Below, one piece after another: positions 8,940 to 17,650 of a stretch of DNA of 64,000 nt. Source of the DNA: Roseiarcus sp963820795. GTDB lineage: Bacteria; Pseudomonadota; Alphaproteobacteria; Rhizobiales; Beijerinckiaceae. Each line of letters begins with the position of its first letter. Position 1 is the first letter of the stretch. The position numbers and the translations under genes are program-made. The stretch covers positions 186,001 through 250,000 of the forward strand of contig CAWGBJ010000002.1 in the NCBI GenBank assembly GCA_963820795.1, read 5' to 3'. The notes beneath the pieces are model-generated. The model worked only from the letters and a program-made list of their open reading frames with translations. It made no database searches and had not been told where the DNA came from.

Positions 8940-9572
8940 TCTCACGCTCCGCGACGCGTTCGCGTCCCGGATAGGCCTCGGACGCCTCCCACGGGTCGCG
9001 GCGGTCGAAGTTCATCCGCACATAGCCGCGCGGGCTCGCCGGGCCGCCGAAGCCGATCTCGTTCCAGGCGACGGGATGCGCGTAATAGGCGCTGACGATG
9101 TCGTGCAGGAGCCGCTTTTCAAAGAAAAGCCTGGCGACATGCCGCCCCAGGCTTCGGCATGCGCGTCGCCCTTTTGCGCCGCCTTGAGGATTTCGTCCTG
9201 CCGCGCGCGCGTCGAGCGCGTGAAACCGGGTCGCGTGCCGCCCCTGGGCCTCGGCGTCGAGCCCCTTGAGGCCGCGCCGCCAGGCCTCGCCCTGGCGCGG
9301 TAGGCGCGCGTCGCGATAGCCGTCGCGCTGGTCGGCCTTGAGCTTCAAGTCGATCATCGCGGCGACCGGGGCGGGATGCGACCGGCTCTTGCGGCTGCGG
9401 CACGATCCGCTCGCAGATCGCTCGCAGCGTCGCCCATTCGTCGTCGCTGAAGAAGTCGTGCCGGTTCGGGTCGATCGCCATCCGCGCGTCGATCACGCGG
9501 CGGGTCTGGTCGTTCCACGACGGCGTGTTCGCGCTTGGCGAGCACGTCGTAGCCGGGATAGCGGTCACTCAT
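8923..9572 (-). pseudogene. Gluconate 2-dehydrogenase subunit 3-like protein, frameshifted
   Basis: The start MSDRYPGYDVLAK and blocks such as DFFSDDEWATLRAICERIVPQ, AMIDLKLKADQRDGYRDARLP and LLHDIVSAYYAHPVAWNEIGFGGP match the small (gamma) subunit that accompanies GMC dehydrogenases. The blocks lie in different frames, with shifts near 9540, 9380, 9210 and 9140. No Tat signal is visible at the N-terminus, unlike classical gluconate dehydrogenase. The start overlaps the previous stop by four bases (ATGA), so it belongs to one operon with its neighbours. It should partner the GMC protein encoded next. Confidence 0.72.
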
Positions 9573-10504
9573 CGTTGCGCCTCCATGAGCGCGAGCGCGG
9601 CGAGGCCGATGACGGCAAGTCCGAGGAAACTCGGCGGCGCCGGCAGCGGCGGGCCGTTGAGCACGTTCTGGCTCCAGTTGCGCCAGCCGCCCATGTTGCG
9701 CGAGACGCCGAAGGCGTGAAAGCCGACGCCGACGACGCCGAGCGCGCGCGGTGATCAAGAGCAAGCCACGCGCCGCGCCGATGCGGCACGATCGCCGGCG
9801 CGACCGCGACCGCGCCCAGGAGGGCCGGCCGAGAGCGGCGGCAGCGTGACCGGCAGGAACATCGCCGGATTGTGGTAGGCGCCGCGGAAGTGCAGGAGGC
9901 CCGCCTCGCCGACGGTTCCGGCGAGGCCGCCCGCGGCGCGCCGCGGCAAGCATGCGCCCAGCGGGCAGGCCGAACAGGGTCCGCGCGCCGCTGGCGAGCG
10001 TTAGCGCGCAGCGGCCGAAGAATCCGGCCAGGGCCAGCGCCATCGGCGCGCCGATCGGCGCCGAGTAGAAGAGGTTGAGCCAGGAAAAGCCGCCCGGGCC
10101 GCTTGCCGATGTTGTAGGCGTGGAAGCAGAGCCCGGCGAGGCCGGTCGCCGCCGCCACGGCGTAGACGGCGTCGAGCAGGGCGCGCGGCGCGCGGACCCC
10201 GAGCGCGGCCGTGATCGCCGGCGGCCAGCGTCAGTGTCGCGCCGATCAGCGGCGCGAACATCGCCTTGTTCTGGAACGAGCCGCGGTAATGCTCGACCGC
10301 GCTATCGGCAAGCACTGAGAGCGACAGGATCGCGACCCCGGCGTGGACCGTTCGGACAATCGGCGATTCCCGCCGGCCTGCTTCGCTCCGCGCCGTTTCG
10401 CTCGGCATGTACGTTTTCAGCGTCGCCAGCGCCTCGTCCAGCCGCTTGCTCGCCGTGACGACGGCCTCGTGCACCGCGGGATCGTTGCGAAGCAGCGGCT
10501 TCAT
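9569..10504 (-). pseudogene. Uncharacterised membrane protein with internal duplication, frameshifted
   Basis: Reading across about four or five frameshifts gives a protein of about 310 residues. It starts MKPLLRNDPAVHEAVV, has a helical soluble N-terminus and then several membrane spans. Two halves share a pattern: HYRGSFQNKAMFAPL in the first and HFRGAYHNPAMFLPV in the second, each followed by a second box, FHAYNIGKRPGGFSWLN and FHAFGVSRNMGGWRNWSQN. I recognise no named family. It is locked into the operon by four-base overlaps on both sides, between the enolase-like gene and the dehydrogenase small subunit. The repeated histidines suggest a cofactor-binding membrane partner of the dehydrogenase; this is inference. 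Confidence 0.6.
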
Positions 10505-11620
10505 GCGCCCTCTCCCACCCGGAAGCGTTCGGCGTCCTTGGCCTTGAACTCGAGCCCATGACCCGGCCGGTCGAGGTCCGGGCGGATCGCGCCGCCCTCG
10601 GCGCGTCGGCGCGCCGTCGAACAGCATGTGCTCGATGCGCACGTGGTCGTGGAACCATTCGAGGTGCCGCAGCGCGCGGCACGGCGCAGGCGACATGCCG
10701 GTGCAGGGAGGGGGCGCAATGGCCGGAGAGATCGATGTGATGCGCCTCGCACAGGGCGCCGATCGTCGAGAAAGCCCGAGACGCCGCCGCAGCGGGTCAC
10801 GTCGGCCTGCAGCACGTCGACCGCTTCGGCCTCGAGCAGGATCCGCGCGTCGTCGAGGTCGTAGGTATATTCGCCGGCGGCGACGGCCATGCCGGCGAGG
10901 CGTGCGGTCGCGCATCAGGCGGAGACCGGGCGGATTGTCGGAGGTGACCGGCTCCTCGAACCAGCGGATATCGCCTCGCGGCTCGCTTCGACGAAGCGCA
11001 GCGCCGCCTTCACCGAAAAAGCGCCGTTGCCGTCGACGAAAAGCTCGTGGTCGCCGATGGCGCGCCTGGCGGTCAGTCGCCCTCTCGGGGTCGCGCTCGG
11101 GATCGCTGCCGATTTTCATTTTGACGAAGCGACAGCCGTCGACCTCGACCCAACGCCGAAAGCTGCTCGCGCAGCTTCTCGTCGGAATAGGTGGTGAAGC
11201 CGCCGCTGCCGTAGATCATCACCTCGTCGCGGCAGCGGCCGAGAAGGGTCGCCAGCGGCAGGCCGATGATGCGCGCCTTGAGGTCCCAGAGCGCCGCATC
11301 GAGGGCGGAAATGGCGCAGGCGGCGAGTCCCGAGCGGCCGAAGTTGCGCACCTCGCGCTTCATCGCCAGCACGGCAGCGCGGAATGTCGAAGCAGTCCTG
11401 CCCCTCGAGCGCCTTCTTGGCGATCGTCTCAATCAGCGGGGCGACGCTGGCGTCCGCGTAGGTGTAGCCGAGGCCCGACTGATTGCCGGCCTCGACGTGC
11501 ACGACGATCAGCGTCGTCGAATCCCAGGCGAACGTGCCGTCCGCCTCGGGACGCGTCGGTCGGAATCTTGTAGGCGGCGGCGTGGACGCCCGAAACGGTC
11601 GGATTGGGGGATTTCGACAT
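10501..11620 (-). pseudogene. Enolase-superfamily (mandelate racemase/muconate-lactonizing type) protein, frameshifted
   Basis: Conserved blocks appear in order but in several frames: WDSTTLIVVHVEAG, ACAISALDAALWDLKAR, the catalytic-type KMKIG (near 11120), DIRWFEEPVTSDN, ILLEAEAVDVLQADVTRCGGVSGF and LEWFHDHVRIEHMLFDG. This is the barrel of acid-sugar dehydratases and racemases. At least seven frameshifts are needed over about 1.1 kb. The stop overlaps the next start by four bases. With the GMC and subunit-3 genes downstream it suggests a path that oxidises a sugar or polyol and dehydrates the acid. The start MSKSPNPTV was chosen as the only ATG before the conserved region. Confidence 0.7.
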
Positions 11621-11752
11621 CGACGAAACCGGTTCAGAGGACTGCAACCGTAACCGGCTGGCGTCGAGAATGTTCCGGCGGCCTTGCCACGGCCGCCGGC
11701 GATGGCATCCTCATGCGCATGGCCGCGGGCGGCGCGGCAGAAGGCGACGTCT

Positions 11753-12205
11753 TCAGGGCTTGGAGCGCGTGTCGCCAATGGCCGCGTAGGTGAATTCCTC
11801 CACACCGACATCGACCAATACATCGGCTTTCACCCGCGCGTTGACCGCGCGGATCAGGCTCTTGCTCATTTTGGCGAAGTCGAAGCGGTCGAGATGGTCG
11901 AAGTCGATCGTGGCGTCGTCGTAGACGTAGCGGAACGCCTCGTCGACGAGAATCGAATCGGGCGCCATCCGGGCCGACCTCAGCGCGTCGACATCGACGG
12001 TGTAGGCGAGCAGCATGACGGCGTAGCCCTGGACGACGCCGTCCTTGATGCGCGGGACGTTGAGTTCGTGTGTCCTGCGCGCTTCGGTCGTCCGCTTGGG
12101 GCCGGGCGAATGCTGTTCGAATAGAGCCATGGCCTGGCGGGCGCCGACTTCTCCGGTGACCGTCGCCGCCGAGGCCAGGACGCCGATGACGAGGGCGCGA
12201 ATCAT
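11753..12205 (-). CDS. Conserved hypothetical protein at end of flagellar operon
   Basis: The 150-residue product begins with a short hydrophobic signal-like segment (IRALVIGVLASAATVTGEVGA) and continues as a soluble acidic domain with VDEAFRYVYDDATIDFDHLDRFDF. It may be a periplasmic or membrane-tethered protein. Its ATG overlaps the preceding stop by four bases, so it is coupled to the FlgN-like gene and through it to flgJ. I do not recognise the family; the context suggests a flagellar accessory role. Confidence 0.7.
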   Translation of the reverse strand: MIRALVIGVLASAATVTGEVGARQAMALFEQHSPGPKRTTEARRTHELNVPRIKDGVVQGYAVMLLAYTVDVDALRSARMAPDSILVDEAFRYVYDDATIDFDHLDRFDFAKMSKSLIRAVNARVKADVLVDVGVEEFTYAAIGDTRSKP

Positions 12206-12594
12206 CCCTCGGAGCGTCTCCAGGCGAGCGCGGTGTAAGTGCCGTCCGACTGGCCCTCGCGGATCGCCTTGGCGATGATCTCGGTCACCGCGGCCGAAGC
12301 CTTAAGTTGGACGCCGAGCGCTTGCCGGTTGACCTCTAGCGTGGCGACAAGATCGGCGAGGGCTTCGCCAAGCGCGCCGCCGGCGACCGCGCCGCCGAGC
12401 GCCGACGCCAGACGGTTCAACTCGAGGAGGGCCTGGTTCTTGCGTAGACTGTAGGTCTCGTAGGCGACACGCCGGCCTTTGGCGATGTCCTCGTTCTCGG
12501 CCGCGACGGTGTCGCGAAGACGCTTAACGATCGGCAACGCCATGGCGAGCGTCGCCTGATCGGCGGGCCTCCGCGCGGGCTCGCTCCGGACCAT
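12202..12594 (-). CDS. Small helical protein, possible FlgN-type flagellar chaperone
   Basis: The 130-residue product is predicted to be mostly alpha-helical, with long helices (LPIVKRLRDTVAAENEDIAKG, YSLRKNQALLELNRLASAL) and no signal peptide. Size, helical content and position directly after flgJ fit a FlgN-like chaperone for hook-associated proteins, but no diagnostic motif is visible. It overlaps flgJ upstream and the next gene downstream by four bases each, a tightly coupled set. Confidence 0.6.
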   Translation of the reverse strand: MVRSEPARRPADQATLAMALPIVKRLRDTVAAENEDIAKGRRVAYETYSLRKNQALLELNRLASALGGAVAGGALGEALADLVATLEVNRQALGVQLKASAAVTEIIAKAIREGQSDGTYTALAWRRSEG

Positions 12595-13163
12595 CAGCGT
12601 TTGCGCCCCGAGAAGAGGACCGCGCCGTTCTCGAATTCGGCGGCGCTCGGGGCGGAGAGGAGATTGGCGCTCATCACGGCCGTCGCCGCCCGCGCCGCGT
12701 GAGCGGCGTCGGTCGCCGCATGCGCCACGAAATCATGGGTAGCGAAGAGCTTCCGGCTCAAGCCGAGCGCGCCAGACTTGGCGATCTGCAGTGAAATCTG
12801 CTCGGATAGCATCGAACGCCACATGTCGCCCGCCGTGCCCTCGCCGAATACGCTTGTGTCCTTCGGCAGCAGTTCGCCGACGAACGAATTGATCATTGTC
12901 GCCTCGAATTCGACCTTGACGCGCTGGACCTTGTCCGGCGCATCCGGCAGCGCCGCGAGCCGCGAGCGCGCCTCGGCCAGGCCGTCGATGAGCGCAGGGC
13001 TCGCGCTAGCCGCGGCGGCCCCGTCGAGGTCGGCGGCGAAATCCCGCGTCGTCCCGCTCGCGCCGGCCAGCCCCGCGAGCCGCCCGGCGGCAAGACTGGC
13101 GCGCGCCGGATCGGCGGCGTTGAGGACTTCGAGGACGACGTCGGAGCGCGGGTTGAAGGCCAT
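12594..13163 (-). CDS. flgJ: Rod-binding protein FlgJ/CheL type
   Basis: The 189-residue protein contains the FlgJ N-terminal (rod-binding) domain: VKVEFEATMINSFVGELLP followed by GDMWRSMLSEQISLQIAKSGALGLSRKL. The muramidase domain of enterobacterial FlgJ is absent, as usual in Hyphomicrobiales, where this protein is also called CheL. It is predicted to cap the growing flagellar rod in the periplasm. GGGGGAG lies upstream of the ATG, and longer in-frame starts run through a repeat element and are not credible. Confidence 0.82.
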   Translation of the reverse strand: MAFNPRSDVVLEVLNAADPARASLAAGRLAGLAGASGTTRDFAADLDGAAAASASPALIDGLAEARSRLAALPDAPDKVQRVKVEFEATMINSFVGELLPKDTSVFGEGTAGDMWRSMLSEQISLQIAKSGALGLSRKLFATHDFVAHAATDAAHAARAATAVMSANLLSAPSAAEFENGAVLFSGRKR

Positions 13164-13166
13164 GGC

Positions 13167-13293
13167 GTTAGCTCCCCCTCTCCCGCTTGCGGGAGAGGGC
13201 CGTGGTGAGGGCCCCCTTCCGCAAAGCCGGTCGAGAGACGGGCGTCCGTCGACGCCCTTTGCGGGAGAGGGGCGGGAGGAGGGCAAGCCACGC
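13167..13293. repeat. REP-like palindromic repeats between fliJ-like gene and flgJ
   Basis: The segment holds a hairpin made of CCCTCTCCCGC, a TT loop and GCGGGAGAGGG (13173-13196), then a second related unit ending in GCGGGAGAGGGGCGGG (about 13261-13277). Such elements are common short dispersed repeats in alphaproteobacteria. Here they sit inside an operon, just upstream of the flgJ ribosome site, and could affect mRNA ends. Confidence 0.7.
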
Positions 13294-13311
13294 CAGCCTC
13301 TGCCGCGACCC

Positions 13312-13710
13312 TTACCCCGAGCTTGCCTCGCGGCGCATCAGCGCGCGTTCGATCAGCTCGGCGAGCTCCGTGCGCTCTTTGTCGGCGCGATAGACCTTCG
13401 CGGCGGTCTCGGCCGCCTTCTCGGCCAGTTTGGCGCGAAGGCCGTGCGTCTTGGCCGCCTCGCGCGCCAAAGCCGATTCACTGGCCAGCGCATCGAGCCT
13501 TTTCTGCAGCGAACGGATGCAGCGCGCCGTCAGCTTCGCCTGCGGTCCATAGGCGAGGTCGCCGAATTCCAGCATCTCGAACATGGCCCTCAGGTCGTCG
13601 GCGAGGCTCGCCTGCTGCTGCTCGATGGCGGTCAGGCGCGAGCGCCCGAGATCGTGCATCCGCGCCTGCAATTTCACGATACGGTTCAACGCGTCGAGAC
13701 GCTTCTTCAT
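13312..13710 (-). CDS. FliJ-like coiled-coil flagellar protein
   Basis: The 132-residue protein is predicted to be one long helical hairpin, rich in Leu, Ala, Glu, Lys and Arg (MKKRLDALNRIVKLQARMHDL ... LIERALMRRE). This matches the general shape of FliJ, the export-gate chaperone escort, and it follows fliR by 12 bases in a flagellar operon. The assignment rests on shape and context, not on a sequence signature. Confidence 0.6.
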   Translation of the reverse strand: MKKRLDALNRIVKLQARMHDLGRSRLTAIEQQQASLADDLRAMFEMLEFGDLAYGPQAKLTARCIRSLQKRLDALASESALAREAAKTHGLRAKLAEKAAETAAKVYRADKERTELAELIERALMRREASSG

Positions 13711-13722
13711 TGGCCATCCCAG

Positions 13723-14508
13723 TCATCCGGCAGAGAGCCAGGCGCTGAAGCCGATGAGGAAGGCTTCGATCGCCGGTTTGATGGTGAAAAAGAGGAGGGC
13801 GAAGGCGCCCGCGATGATGAAGGGCGTGGCGATGAAGAAGATCTGGACCTGCGGCGTCAGCCGGTTGACGAGCGCCATCGCCACATTGACGATCAGCGCG
13901 TAGATCACATAGGGCGAGGCGATCCTCAAGCAAAGCTGGAAGGAGGCGCCGAGCGCGTCGGCGACCTGTCTGAGCGCGAAGCGCGCGTTGAAGTCGACCC
14001 CAACCGGAATGACGTCGTAGGACGCGACCAGCCCACGGATCAGCTCCCAGTGCAGATCGGCGGCGAAGACGAGCGTCACCGCCGCGAGCGAGATCAGGGT
14101 CGCCAGCGGCGGCAGCGATTCGTTCTGTTCGATTTGCATGCCAAAGGGATTGGAGAAGCCGAGCATCTCGGCCGCGCCGGCGGCGAGCGTCTCGAGCGCG
14201 AGAAAGAAGATGCGCGCCAGCAAGCCGATCATGCCGCCGACGAGGAGCTCGACGGCGATCGCCTTGCACGTCACGATCGGGTCGTCGCCCAGCGCTTGCG
14301 GCGGGATCGCGTCGAGAAGCAGCGGCGTCAGCGACAGCGTCACCGCCAGCGCGACGAAGAGGCGCACCCGCGCCGGAATCTGGCCGCTCGACAAGCCGGG
14401 CGCGAGCATGAGGCAGGCGCCGATGCGGCAGAAGAGGAGCAGGGCGCCGATCGTCGCCTTTGGCCCGAACGCCTGGGGCGCCAGCGCGGGCGCCGTGGCC
14501 GCGATCAC
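13723..14508 (-). CDS. fliR: Flagellar type III export gate protein FliR
   Basis: The 261-residue membrane protein has about six to seven spans and characteristic FliR sequences: LLFCRIGACLMLAPGLSSGQIPARVRLF at the N-terminus and SPYVIYALIVNVAMALVNRLTPQVQIFF near the end. FliR is a core subunit of the export gate with FliP and FliQ. The start is a GTG that overlaps the flhA stop by four bases (GTGA), indicating translational coupling. FliP and FliQ are not in the window. Confidence 0.92.
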   Translation of the reverse strand: MIAATAPALAPQAFGPKATIGALLLFCRIGACLMLAPGLSSGQIPARVRLFVALAVTLSLTPLLLDAIPPQALGDDPIVTCKAIAVELLVGGMIGLLARIFFLALETLAAGAAEMLGFSNPFGMQIEQNESLPPLATLISLAAVTLVFAADLHWELIRGLVASYDVIPVGVDFNARFALRQVADALGASFQLCLRIASPYVIYALIVNVAMALVNRLTPQVQIFFIATPFIIAGAFALLFFTIKPAIEAFLIGFSAWLSAG

Positions 14509-16593
14509 GAAATCGTCCCGAGCGGCTTCACTTCGAAGCCGCGCGCGATCTCGAGCTGCGAGAGGACCGCGAGCGTCGGGAACATCCGCTCGATGATCAT
14601 CCTGACGTAGGTGCGCGTCTCGGCGGTGGTGACGAGGGCGAAGAGCCGCTGTTCGTCCATGCGCTTGCGGATGGCGGCCGACGCCTCGGCGGCGAACTGC
14701 TCCATGAGCCGTGGATCGATGTCGAACTCGATCACCTCGCCCTTGGCGTCGCGCTTGAGGCTCTGGTGGAAGACGAGGTCCCAGCGGTTGCCGAGACGCA
14801 GCACCGCAAGCGTGCCGCTGTCGGTGAGGTCGCCGCAAATCTGCTGGGCGAGGCGCATGCGCACGTGTTCGACGATCCCCTCGGGCCGGCGCACGTGCGG
14901 CGCGATCTCGGCCACCGCTTCGAGGATCAGGTTCAGGTTGCGGATCGAGACGCGCTCGGCGAGCAGCAGCTTCAGCGTTGCGAGCAGCGTCGACTGCGAG
15001 ATCTGCGACGGGCACATGTCGTCGAGCAGGCGCTTGTATTCAGGCTCGAGACGGTCGAGTCAGCGCGCGCATGTCCTTGAACGAGAGGAGCTGCGCGAGG
15101 TTGTTGTGGATGACCTCGCTCACATGCGTGAGCAGAGCCGAGACCGGGTCGACCGGTTTGAAGCCCTCGCGCCTCGCGTCCTTGACGAAGGCCTCGGGGA
15201 TGGCGACGGCGCGCATGCCGAAGGCGGGTTCGCGCACCTCCTCGCCCGGCAGGTTGGGCCGCGGCCCGTCGCCGATGATGACCAGCCATTCCTTGACCCG
15301 GAGCTCCTGCGTCGCGATCGCCGTGCCGTGCAGCTTGATCTGGTAGGTCTTCGGCGGCGCCTTGATGTCGTCGGAGAGGCGGATCTCGGGAACGACGAAG
15401 CCGTATTGCCGGGCGAACTTGCGCCGCATCTTGGCGATGCGCGAGGCGATCTCGTCGCGCGACAGGACGAGCGCCGCGTTCAGTTCCTTCGACAACACGA
15501 GCTCGATCTCGAACGACTTGAGCTGCTCCCGGATCGAAGCGCGGCTCTCCGCCTTCGCCTGCGCCTCCTTCGCCGACTGGCGCGCCGCAGCCTCGGCGCT
15601 GTCCCGGGCGAGGCGCCGCGGAATGGCGACGCCGACGAAGGCCATGAGGCCGCCGAGCAGGGCGAAGGGCAGGAACGGCAGGCCGGGCACGATGCCGAGC
15701 ACGGCCATCAGCAGGGCGGCGAGAAAGAGCGCGTTCGGGTAGCCCGAGAGCTGGTCGATCACCGCCTTGTCGGCCGAGCCGCGGGTGCCGCCCTTGGCGA
15801 CGAGCAGACCGGCGGCGAGCGAGATGATGAGCGCCGGGATCTGGGTGACGAGACCGTCGCCGACCGAGAGCTTGGTGAAGACGTCGGCGGCGGAGGCGAG
15901 CGGCAGTCCGTGCCGGGTCACGCCGATGACGATGCCGCCGAAAATGTTGACTGCGAGAATGATCAGGCCGGCGATGGCGTCGCCGCGGACGAATTTCGAC
16001 GCGCCGTCCATCGACCCGAAGAAGGCGCTCTCTTCCTCGAGCTCGCGCCGGCGGGTCTGCGCCACCTTCTCGTCGATCAGGCCGGCCGAGAGGTCGGCGT
16101 CGATCGCCATCTGCTTGCCCGGGATGGCGTCGAGGGTGAAGCGCGCGCCGACTTCGGCGATGCGGGTCGCGCCCTTGGTGATGACGAGGAAGTTGATCGT
16201 CACCAGGATCAGAAAGACGATGATGCCGATGAGGAAATCGCCGCCCATGACGAGGCGGGCGAAGCCGCCGATGATGTAGCCGGCAGAGGTCGGCCCCTCG
16301 GCCCCGTGCGCCAGGATGAGGCGGGTGGTCGAGATGTTGAGCGCGAGCCGGAGGATCGTCGCGACCAGGAGCACCGTCGGGAAGGCGGAGAATTCGAGCG
16401 GCTTCTGGATCCACAGGCCGACCATCAGGATCAGCACCGAGAGCGCGATCGACAGCGCCAGGCCGAAGTCGATCATCGTCGCCGGCACGGGCAGGAAGAA
16501 GAGGCAGAGGATGAGGACGATGCCGACGGCGAAGCCGATGTCCTTGCCGCCGCGGCCGGCGGGGGCGGCAGGGTTGGCTGTTGCTGCGGACAT
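14505..16593 (-). CDS. flhA: Flagellar export protein FlhA, split by one inserted base
   Basis: The first 513 or so residues carry the eight-helix membrane domain and linker (DFLIGIIVFLILVTINFLVITKG, ISLAAGLLVAKGG), and the rest lies in another frame (MCPSQISQSTLLATLKLLLAERVSIRNL to GFEVKPLGTIS). The sequence CTGACTCGACCG has one extra base, read as T at 15060 on the + strand; removing it restores FKDMRALLDRLEPEYKRLLDD and a normal 695-residue FlhA. FlhA is the export gate protein that receives substrates. Either motility is lost in this strain or the base is a sequencing error. It heads the fliR to flgJ run. Confidence 0.9.
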
Positions 16594-16737
16594 CTAAAAG
16601 GTTCGCTCCTCGGCGTCGCGGCTAACGCGGCGCAGGGGGAGCGTGGGGGGCGAAGCTTGCGCGGAAGTGAGAGGGGATGTCGGGACCACCCCTACTTTCG
16701 CCCCAGCTTAGGGAGGTCCAGAAATGGAACGTCGAAA

Positions 16738-16835
16738 CCTAAGCAGCCAACCAGCGCCCGCGGGCGCGCCATTATGGATGAAAATCACGGGCCGGCCGCA
16801 CGACGCCAATTCCTCAGAGCTATTTTCATGGCAGA
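16738..16835 (+). repeat. Left 98-bp terminal inverted repeat
   Basis: This arm is identical to the reverse complement of 17398-17495 over all 98 bases and is also found with small changes at 28109-28208. It contains a short open frame in both orientations, but this looks incidental. Confidence 0.85.
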
Positions 16836-17397
16836 TTTCTTCAGCGACCCCAACGAATGGACCGATGAAGGCGCGGTTCGACTGAACTTTTGCCACAAGC
16901 GACGCGCGTTCGCGGAATGAGCGGCGTGCGGCGGGATCGCCGACCGGCAACGAGCATTTCCGCCTGTTACTCCCTGCCAACAGGGCAAATCGCTTCCCGC
17001 CGCTCTCGACCGATTGCACAAATCCCTTGCCTTGTCTTCATTTGGTTGAGCGAATTTGCTCGTGTGGAAGGGAAAGACGGAGCAGGGGAGATTATCGCCC
17101 CTGTTAGGCCGATGAACAGGAGGCGCTGGGACGGGGAGCGCAAAGCGGAAAACCGACTTCATGGGTCCGCTGGAGAGCGCGATCGTCAAGAATATCTAAA
17201 CGAAGCCGCCGGGTGCCGGTCCCGCCGTACGTTTTGCGTGAGGATAACGCCATATCTACTTGATTTTACATACGTAACTACGGTTTGTGGGAGGGCTCCT
17301 CGCCTCGCCGATTTTTGCCTTAAGCGGGCAAGACCAGCGTGCTTCGCATCTCTGCGGCGAACGGGTCCGGCTTGATCCGTCGGCTCGTCCAAGAATC

Positions 17398-17495
17398 TCT
17401 GCCATGAAAATAGCTCTGAGGAATTGGCGTCGTGCGGCCGGCCCGTGATTTTCATCCATAATGGCGCGCCCGCGGGCGCTGGTTGGCTGCTTAGG
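17398..17495 (-). repeat. Right 98-bp terminal inverted repeat
   Basis: This is the exact reverse complement of 16738-16835. The bases just inside it (17299-17397) differ from those inside the left arm, so the two arms flank different internal sequence. Confidence 0.85.
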
Positions 17496-17650
17496 AAGCG
17501 AAGAGCGTCAATTGCCCGGCCATTGAGCGGTGGCACATCATCGTTGTTCACCCATCCGCCGGGCGCAGAGCTTCTTCGCAAGGCGGAACTCGTGGTCGAA
17601 ACGCTCCACGGGCTCGGGCTCCTGGCGACGACGGATACGGTCGGAATCAA

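Larger units (their letters stand above)
16738..17495. mobile_element. Fold-back (MITE-like) element with 98-bp perfect inverted ends
   Basis: The element begins CCTAAGCAGCC and ends with the reverse complement GGCTGCTTAGG. The outer 98 bases at each end (16738-16835 and 17398-17495) are exact inverted copies. The 562-bp interior holds no convincing gene in any frame and no transposase motif. A second partial copy lies at 28109. No clear target duplication was found at the edges. It is likely a non-autonomous transposable element, or two inverted copies of a shorter repeat brought together. Confidence 0.75.

Noticed and set aside
12778..16920. Very long plus-strand open frames (over 600 and 700 codons) opposite flhA and fliR
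   Set aside because: They are antisense shadows of GC-rich flagellar genes, with no domain and with Arg/Glu-rich low-complexity translation.
16747..17400. Short proteins encoded in the fold-back element (for example frames with MDENHGPAARRQ)
   Set aside because: The same arm is open in both directions, frames differ between copies, and no ribosome sites or domains are present.
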